The notes under the pieces: model-generated | The model's input: only the letters and a program-made list of their open reading frames with translations | The model's database searches: none | What the model was told of the DNA's origin: nothing | Source: Bacillota bacterium | Lineage (GTDB): Bacteria; Bacillota; Dethiobacteria; SKNC01 | DNA length: 9,910 nucleotides | Assembly (NCBI GenBank): GCA_007120745.1 | Contig: SKNC01000076.1 | Location: forward strand, 1-9,910 | Direction: 5' to 3' | In this document: in pieces, positions 5,758 to 9,910 of the stretch | Numbering within the stretch: position 1 is the first letter of the stretch | Layout: every line of letters starts with the position of its first letter | Program-made: the position numbers and the translations under genes

Positions 5758-5785
5758 TTTAAAAAAACTTTATGCGCGTTAAGGA

Positions 5786-6238
5786 TTAGCTGGAGTTAGC
5801 CTGCTGGAGAAACATGCGCAGCCCCATTTCATCAATTTTTTTGCCTTCCTCGGTATTGACCTCTGCCAGATAATCCTGGTAATCCTTTTCCTTTAATCTC
5901 TCCAGGGTTTTTCTCTGCTGCATGGCTGCCTTAACCTTTTCCTGATCCTGGGCTACCTTCACTTCAGAATCTAGAACGATTTCCTCCTGCTCTTCAATCT
6001 TTCTGTCCAGGTAGTAGAGATAGCTGCTCAGCATAATGAGCTCTTCCAGGTTTAAAATTTCTTCTCCCTTATCCTTCAGGGCCAGCTGGGTTTTACCGTA
6101 TTCCTTATGGAGAAACTCCAGGCGCTTTTGTTCATGGAAAAGCTTTCTTTCGCTTTCTGCCAGCTCCTGCTGAGCTTCCCTCTCCAGGCCCCAGCGGTAT
6201 TCCAGTACTTTTTCCAGACTGAAATGGTAGTTCTTCAC
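5786..6238 (-). CDS. fliJ: FliJ, flagellar export ATPase central stalk protein
   Basis: FliJ is a soluble coiled-coil protein that inserts into the FliI hexamer like the gamma stalk of F1-ATPase and links it to FlhA. The protein is 150 aa, normal for the family (about 145-150), almost entirely alpha-helical and heavily charged. The N-terminus KNYHFSLEKVLEYRWGLE (2-19) is the typical FliJ opening (F.L..VL..R). Long heptad stretches follow at about 20-55 and 75-125 (YLDRKIEEQEEIVLDSEVKV). The start is GTG 6238, preceded by GGGGGAG; no better start lies near. It follows fliI by 11 bp. Downstream, a ylxF/MotE-like gene is often found before fliK in Bacillota, but here only a non-coding gap is present. 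FliJ diverges strongly in sequence, so the call relies on the N-terminal pattern, the length and the place between fliI and fliK. Confidence 0.92.
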   Translation of the reverse strand: MKNYHFSLEKVLEYRWGLEREAQQELAESERKLFHEQKRLEFLHKEYGKTQLALKDKGEEILNLEELIMLSSYLYYLDRKIEEQEEIVLDSEVKVAQDQEKVKAAMQQRKTLERLKEKDYQDYLAEVNTEEGKKIDEMGLRMFLQQANSS

Positions 6239-6249
6239 CTTGCTCCCCC

Positions 6250-7566
6250 CTAATCCTGAAGCATTTGCACCAGGTTTTCACAGGCCTGCTCGTACGTGGC
6301 TTTCTCCTCCGTACCCTGTCTCAAATATCCGTTAATCTGGCCCAGGTGTTTCAACGCATAATCTATTTTAGGATTTGAACCTTCAGCATAGGCGCCAATG
6401 TTAATCAGGTCTTCCGCCTCTTCGTATGTGGCCAAAATCTCCTTTAATTTACCGGCAGCTTCTTTCTGCGGCTCTTCCACCAGGTCCATCATCAAACGGC
6501 TCACGCTGCGCAGCACATCAATAGAAGGGTAATGGTTTTTGGCAGCCAGCCTGCGGGAAAGGACAATATGTCCGTCCAGAATCCCCCGAATGGCATCGGA
6601 AATGGGTTCATCCATGTCATCTCCATCCACCAGCACCGTGTAAAGACCGGTAATTGACCCCTTATTAGAGGTTCCTGATCTCTCCAGCAGCCTGGGAAGA
6701 AAGGCAAATACCGATGGGGTATATCCTTTGGTGGTAGGAGGTTCCCCGATAGCCAGCCCTATTTCCCGTTGGGCCATGGCCAGCCGGGTGGCTGAATCCA
6801 TCATCAGCATGACATTCTTTCCCTGGTCCCTGAAGTATTCTGCAATAGTAGTGGCCACGAGAGCTCCCTTTACCCGAACCAGGGCGGGCTGATCCGAGGT
6901 AACTACCACTACCACCGAACGCTCCAACCCTTCTCCCAAATCTTTTTCCAGAAAATCTCCTACTTCTCTACCTCTCTCACCGATCAGTGCAATCACATTA
7001 ACATCAGCGCTGCTGTTTTTGGCAATCATCCCCAGCAGGGTGCTTTTACCCACACCGCTTCCGGAAAAAATTCCAAGACGCTGGCCCTGGCCGCAGGTCA
7101 GCAGGCCGTCAATGGCTCTGACCCCGGTCTCCAGCACCTTTTTGATGCGGGCCCTGGTCAATGGATTGGGAGGCTGATTATCCACCGGGTATTCAGTACC
7201 ATTAGCGGGCAATGAACCGTTTAAGGTCCGTCCCAGGCCGTCCAGAACTTTACCCAGCAGGTAAGGCCCTACACTAACTTTCAGGGATTGACCCGTAGGT
7301 ACCACCCTGCATCCCGGCCCTATTCCCAGGGTTTCCCCCAGGGGCATTAAAAGAGTACTGCTGCTCCTGAAGCCCACCACTTCCGAAAGCACCCGCCTGT
7401 TTTCACCGGGAAAGTAAACTTCACAAACCTCCCCGATGAAGGTATCCACTCCCTTTACCTCCAGGGTGAGGCCCACCACCTGCGTCACCTTCCCGATGAG
7501 CCGCAGGGGTGTATTTTCATCCACCGCCCTGCGGTATTTGTCAAGGTTGATTTTCGGAATGGTCAA
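6250..7566 (-). CDS. fliI: FliI, flagellum-specific export ATPase
   Basis: FliI hydrolyses ATP to help deliver rod, hook and filament subunits to the export gate; it forms a hexamer related to F1 beta. Its 438 aa match the family. The N-terminal beta-barrel domain covers about 20-95. The P-loop FSGSGVGKST is at 167-176 with Lys174. GERGREVGDF (196-205) carries the conserved Glu197, and the Walker B strand NVMLMMDSATR ends at Asp257. The family signature region PSVFAFLPRLLERSG is at 284-298, and the C-terminal helical domain runs from about 350. All key residues look intact. The start is TTG 7566, the only plausible one after an in-frame TGA; the site AAGGAGG lies 12 nt upstream inside fliH, a somewhat long spacing. 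The first 26 bp overlap fliH, which points to coupled translation with its regulator. Confidence 0.97.
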   Translation of the reverse strand: MTIPKINLDKYRRAVDENTPLRLIGKVTQVVGLTLEVKGVDTFIGEVCEVYFPGENRRVLSEVVGFRSSSTLLMPLGETLGIGPGCRVVPTGQSLKVSVGPYLLGKVLDGLGRTLNGSLPANGTEYPVDNQPPNPLTRARIKKVLETGVRAIDGLLTCGQGQRLGIFSGSGVGKSTLLGMIAKNSSADVNVIALIGERGREVGDFLEKDLGEGLERSVVVVVTSDQPALVRVKGALVATTIAEYFRDQGKNVMLMMDSATRLAMAQREIGLAIGEPPTTKGYTPSVFAFLPRLLERSGTSNKGSITGLYTVLVDGDDMDEPISDAIRGILDGHIVLSRRLAAKNHYPSIDVLRSVSRLMMDLVEEPQKEAAGKLKEILATYEEAEDLINIGAYAEGSNPKIDYALKHLGQINGYLRQGTEEKATYEQACENLVQMLQD

Positions 7567-8329
7567 CGGACTTCACAACCTCCTTCAAGACCTCCTGAAC
7601 CTCTTTAAGGTTTTCCTGGAGATTAATTTCAACCAGGCCGTGTTCTCCCTCCACCCGGCAGCTGCCCCAGGGTATCTCGCAGTCACCTAAAATTTCCAGC
7701 TGTGCTCTATCGGTTAACAGCAGCTGCAGGCGGTCCCTGTTTTTCTTCACTATATCTGCCTCCCGGGGATGAACCCGGATGAGGATATAGCTCTGCTCAT
7801 TAAGCTTCTTCATGGCCGTGGAAACCATATCCACCACGGTCTCCCGGTTCACGGAAAGCTGATACTTCATTATAGATTGGGCAATGGTGATGGAAAGCTC
7901 CACCATATCCTGTTCCAGGCTTTCAATGATTTCCTGTCGGAACCGGCTTACCTCTCCCAAAAACTCCCGGGCTTCCCTGCAAATCCTCTCTCCTTCTTCT
8001 CTTCCCTTAAGGGCTCCCTCTTCGTACCCCTTCTCCCGGGACTCCAGAAGGATAGACTCCGCCTGCTCCTTTGCTTCCCTAACTATAATTTCGGCCTGTT
8101 CCCGGGCTTCCTGAACCATCTGTGCCGACTTTTTTTCTGCTTCTTGAATGATTTTCTGCTCTTCGCTAGCCTGTTCTAAAAAATCTTCCTGCTGCCCTGT
8201 AAGACCACAGCCGTTACTGCCGGTTAGGGGGCGGTGCTCTTCTCTGCAGAAAAATATGCTGTTGTCCACTTCAAAGAGCTCTTTTTCCTTCAGCTGAACT
8301 CCCTTTAATATTTTAGAATACAATTGCAT
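7541..8329 (-). CDS. fliH: FliH, flagellar export ATPase stator/regulator
   Basis: FliH dimerises, binds FliI and docks it to the C-ring through FliN. From ATG 8329 it has 262 aa. The N-terminus MQLYSKILKGVQ resembles other FliH starts. Residues about 50-120 form a long coiled coil with repeats such as EAREQA and EAKEQAESILL, like the b subunit of ATP synthase. A glycine ladder follows with Gly at 101, 105, 109 and 113 (GYEEGALKGREEG), the GxxxG repeat known from FliH. The C-terminal domain (about 135-255) is related to the V-type E/F-type delta subunits and includes ILIRVHPRE (182-190) and GDCEIPWGSCRVEGEHG. The frame extends to GTG 8338, but AGGGG 8 nt before ATG 8329 favours the latter. 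It overlaps fliG by 17 bp and fliI by 26 bp, so the three genes are probably translated together. Confidence 0.94.
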   Translation of the reverse strand: MQLYSKILKGVQLKEKELFEVDNSIFFCREEHRPLTGSNGCGLTGQQEDFLEQASEEQKIIQEAEKKSAQMVQEAREQAEIIVREAKEQAESILLESREKGYEEGALKGREEGERICREAREFLGEVSRFRQEIIESLEQDMVELSITIAQSIMKYQLSVNRETVVDMVSTAMKKLNEQSYILIRVHPREADIVKKNRDRLQLLLTDRAQLEILGDCEIPWGSCRVEGEHGLVEINLQENLKEVQEVLKEVVKSVDHSENQP

Positions 8330-9317
8330 CTTCTCCACCCCTGGAAATTATGATTTCTCCAACTTCGTCCAGCTTCCTGATAACCGCCACAATCTTCTGC
8401 TGTGCCTCTTCCACCTCTCTCAACCGCAGCGGACCCATAAACTCAAGGTCTTCCTTCAACATTTCTCCGGCCCGCTTGGAGAGATTCTTCAGAATCCTTT
8501 CCTTCACTTCTTCACTGGAACCCTTCATGGCCATGGCCAGATCCCGGGTCTCCACCTCCCGGATAATCCTCTGGATTGAGGGATCATCCAGGTTGATAAC
8601 ATCTTCAAAGATGAACATGCGCTTTCGAATTTCCTCCGCCAGGTTGGGGTCATCAACCTCCAGCTGTTCTAAGATTAATTTTTCCGTGCCCCTGTCCACC
8701 TTGTTTAAAATTTCCACTACACAGGGAATCCCTCCGGCGGAAGTAAAATCCTGATGGGCCACGGAGGACAGCTTTTCCCGTAAAACCCCTTCGATTTCCT
8801 TTAATATGTCCGGCGATGTTCTCTCCATGATGGCAATTCTTTTGGCAATATTGGCCTGCATTGCTTCAGGCAGGGAGGATAATACCAGGGAGGCCTGTTC
8901 TGAGTTTAAGTAGGAAAGAATCAGTGCAATGGTCTGGGGATGTTCCTGGCTGATGAGATTGACCAGCTGTTTGGGATCCGACTGCCTCATGAAGGTAAAG
9001 GGCCTGATCTGGGAGGTCTCTTTGAGGCGCTTGATAATGTCATTGGCTTTTTGGTTCCCCACGGTATGCTCCAAAAGCTCCTTGGCAAACTCAATTCCGC
9101 CCTCCAGGATATACCTCTGGGCCTCGGTGAGGACCATAAACTCCTCCATCACCTCGTCCGCCATGGCTTTATCCACCTTGGTGGTATTGGCAATTTCCAT
9201 ACTGATTCTTTCGATTTCCGCCTCATTAAACTGCTTTAATATTTTGGGCGACAGGGTAGGCCCCAGAGAAAGTAAAAGCACCGCCACCTTCTGCACCCCG
9301 TTAAGTTTTTTTCTCAT
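8313..9317 (-). CDS. fliG: FliG, flagellar motor switch/rotor protein
   Basis: FliG is the rotor protein at the top of the C-ring; it binds FliF, FliM and the stator MotA and sets rotation direction. Its 334 aa are normal. The N-terminal FliF-binding domain covers about 1-100 (GVQKVAVLLLSLG at 7-19). The middle domain has the EHPQ motif (125-128) for FliM binding, in QEHPQTIALILSYL. The C-terminal domain has the MFIF hinge (234-237) and the torque helix near 281-305. Charged residues known from E. coli are all kept in place: Lys265, Arg282, Glu289, Asp290 and Arg298. The C-terminal part is very close to the Thermotoga maritima sequence as I remember it. ATG 9317 follows AGGGGG. It lies 11 bp after fliF and overlaps fliH by 17 bp. 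Nothing suggests damage. Confidence 0.97.
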   Translation of the reverse strand: MRKKLNGVQKVAVLLLSLGPTLSPKILKQFNEAEIERISMEIANTTKVDKAMADEVMEEFMVLTEAQRYILEGGIEFAKELLEHTVGNQKANDIIKRLKETSQIRPFTFMRQSDPKQLVNLISQEHPQTIALILSYLNSEQASLVLSSLPEAMQANIAKRIAIMERTSPDILKEIEGVLREKLSSVAHQDFTSAGGIPCVVEILNKVDRGTEKLILEQLEVDDPNLAEEIRKRMFIFEDVINLDDPSIQRIIREVETRDLAMAMKGSSEEVKERILKNLSKRAGEMLKEDLEFMGPLRLREVEEAQQKIVAVIRKLDEVGEIIISRGGEDAIVF

Positions 9318-9328
9318 GCCAGCACCCC

Positions 9329-9910
9329 CTACTCTTCGACCATCCAGGTCTTCAACAGCTGAACAATATTATCTGGATTCTCTTCCGCCATCTCTTTGGC
9401 TTTCTTGCGGGATATATCCGCTTCAGTCTCCGGTATATCCAGTTTTTGCTCCTGGGGAAGAGAGGCAATAAGAACCTCTTCCCCTGAATCTTCTAAATCA
9501 TCCTCTTTCCCCCGGCGCTTCACTATCACAGTTCCCGCCACCAGGAAGAAAAGCAGCAGGACCCCCGCCAGGCCGTAAGTTCCATATTGACCGAAAAGAG
9601 TCTCCTCACCCTCCAGTTCTCTCATCATCTCTTCTATTTTATCCACATAATCCGTGTTAAAGCCGGTCATCTGCACGCTCAGGGTGTCCCCCCGTTCAGG
9701 GTCCATTCCGATAGCAGAAGAAACAATTCCCATAATCTCCTGCTCCCCCTGGTCAATATTCGCCGCCAATGGTATTACTCCGTCCTCGGCATTGTTTAAA
9801 ATGACAGCCGTTGAAATCCGTTCCACTTTTCCCGGAGCCGTGATTTCCCGGCGAATCAGCTCATCCAGTTCGTTTCCAATAACCTCTGCCCTTCTGTGGT
9901 ACTCCATATC
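9329..9910 (-). CDS. fliF: FliF, flagellar MS-ring protein (partial, 5' end outside window)
   Basis: Only the C-terminal 193 residues lie in the window; the frame is open at the right edge. FliF forms the MS-ring in the cytoplasmic membrane and holds FliG. Visible parts are the end of the periplasmic ring-building region, with the conserved APGKVERISTAVILN (about 25-39), a second membrane helix (about 112-131, YGLAGVLLLFFLVAGTVIV), a charged cytoplasmic segment rich in Glu/Asp (134-180) and the C-terminal FliG-binding helix (NPDNIVQLLKTWMVEE, 178-193), which closely matches the family end. The ATG at 9907 is internal and not the start. The gene lies 11 bp before fliG, the usual fliF-fliG order. 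Confidence 0.95.
   Translation of the reverse strand, partial: DMEYHRRAEVIGNELDELIRREITAPGKVERISTAVILNNAEDGVIPLAANIDQGEQEIMGIVSSAIGMDPERGDTLSVQMTGFNTDYVDKIEEMMRELEGEETLFGQYGTYGLAGVLLLFFLVAGTVIVKRRGKEDDLEDSGEEVLIASLPQEQKLDIPETEADISRKKAKEMAEENPDNIVQLLKTWMVEE

Noticed and set aside
5754..5785. T7 run after fliJ read as a terminator
   Set aside because: The minus strand has TTTTTTT after the fliJ stop, but no GC-rich hairpin precedes it; the only pairing bases (TGCGC with GCGCA) are nearly 40 nt apart.
5661..5785. c-di-GMP riboswitch or sigma-28 promoter in the fliJ-fliK gap
   Set aside because: I see neither the conserved GEMM bases nor TAAA with a correctly spaced GCCGATAT box. A 12-codon frame starting at an ATG here has no ribosome-binding site.
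1..9910. Mobile elements, CRISPR repeats, tRNA/rRNA genes, defence or other accessory systems
   Set aside because: The window is filled by twelve flagellar genes with short gaps; no transposase, spaced direct repeats, integrase or RNA gene structure was seen, so I do not claim a new system.

Overview
The window is one minus-strand stretch of a flagellar/motility operon. Transcription runs from high to low coordinates in the order fliF (3' end only) - fliG - fliH - fliI - fliJ - fliK - flgD - small conserved flagellar-operon gene (TIGR02530 type) - flgE - motA - motB - fliL (5' end only). Both ends of the window cut a gene. I find no gene on the plus strand, no mobile element, no tRNA or rRNA and no CRISPR array. 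The plus-strand open frames are mirror images of the purine-rich coding strand.

The gene order, the purine-rich Shine-Dalgarno sites (AGGAGG, AGGGGG), the frequent GTG/TTG starts, the short FlgD and the TIGR02530 gene between flgD and flgE all point to a Gram-positive-type flagellum of a Bacillota/Clostridia-like anaerobe. I cannot name a genus from the sequence.

Region by region: 8.3-9.9 kb holds the MS-ring C-terminus (FliF) and rotor protein FliG. 5.8-8.3 kb holds the export ATPase module: FliH stator/regulator, FliI ATPase and FliJ central stalk. 3.3-5.7 kb holds hook-assembly control: FliK ruler, FlgD cap and the TIGR02530 protein. 2.0-3.2 kb is the hook protein FlgE. 0-1.9 kb is the stator MotA/MotB plus FliL. 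Most neighbours overlap or are about 11 bp apart, so translational coupling is likely. The exceptions are four longer gaps: fliJ-fliK (125 bp, about 30% GC, possible internal promoter), fliK-flgD (44 bp), TIGR02530-flgE (83 bp, two possible hairpins) and flgE-motA (70 bp, a perfect 15-bp hairpin).

This is a conserved machine, and I see no evidence for an unknown system. The points worth a second look are modest: a stator that looks like the sodium-type PomA/PomB (MotP/MotS) group; the lack of flbD and of a ylxF-like gene at their usual places in related operons; the hairpin just before motA; a ribosome-binding site before fliK that matches the 16S rRNA 3' end over 13 nt; a cysteine-rich FliK N-terminus; and several start codons where the longest open frame is probably not the real gene start.
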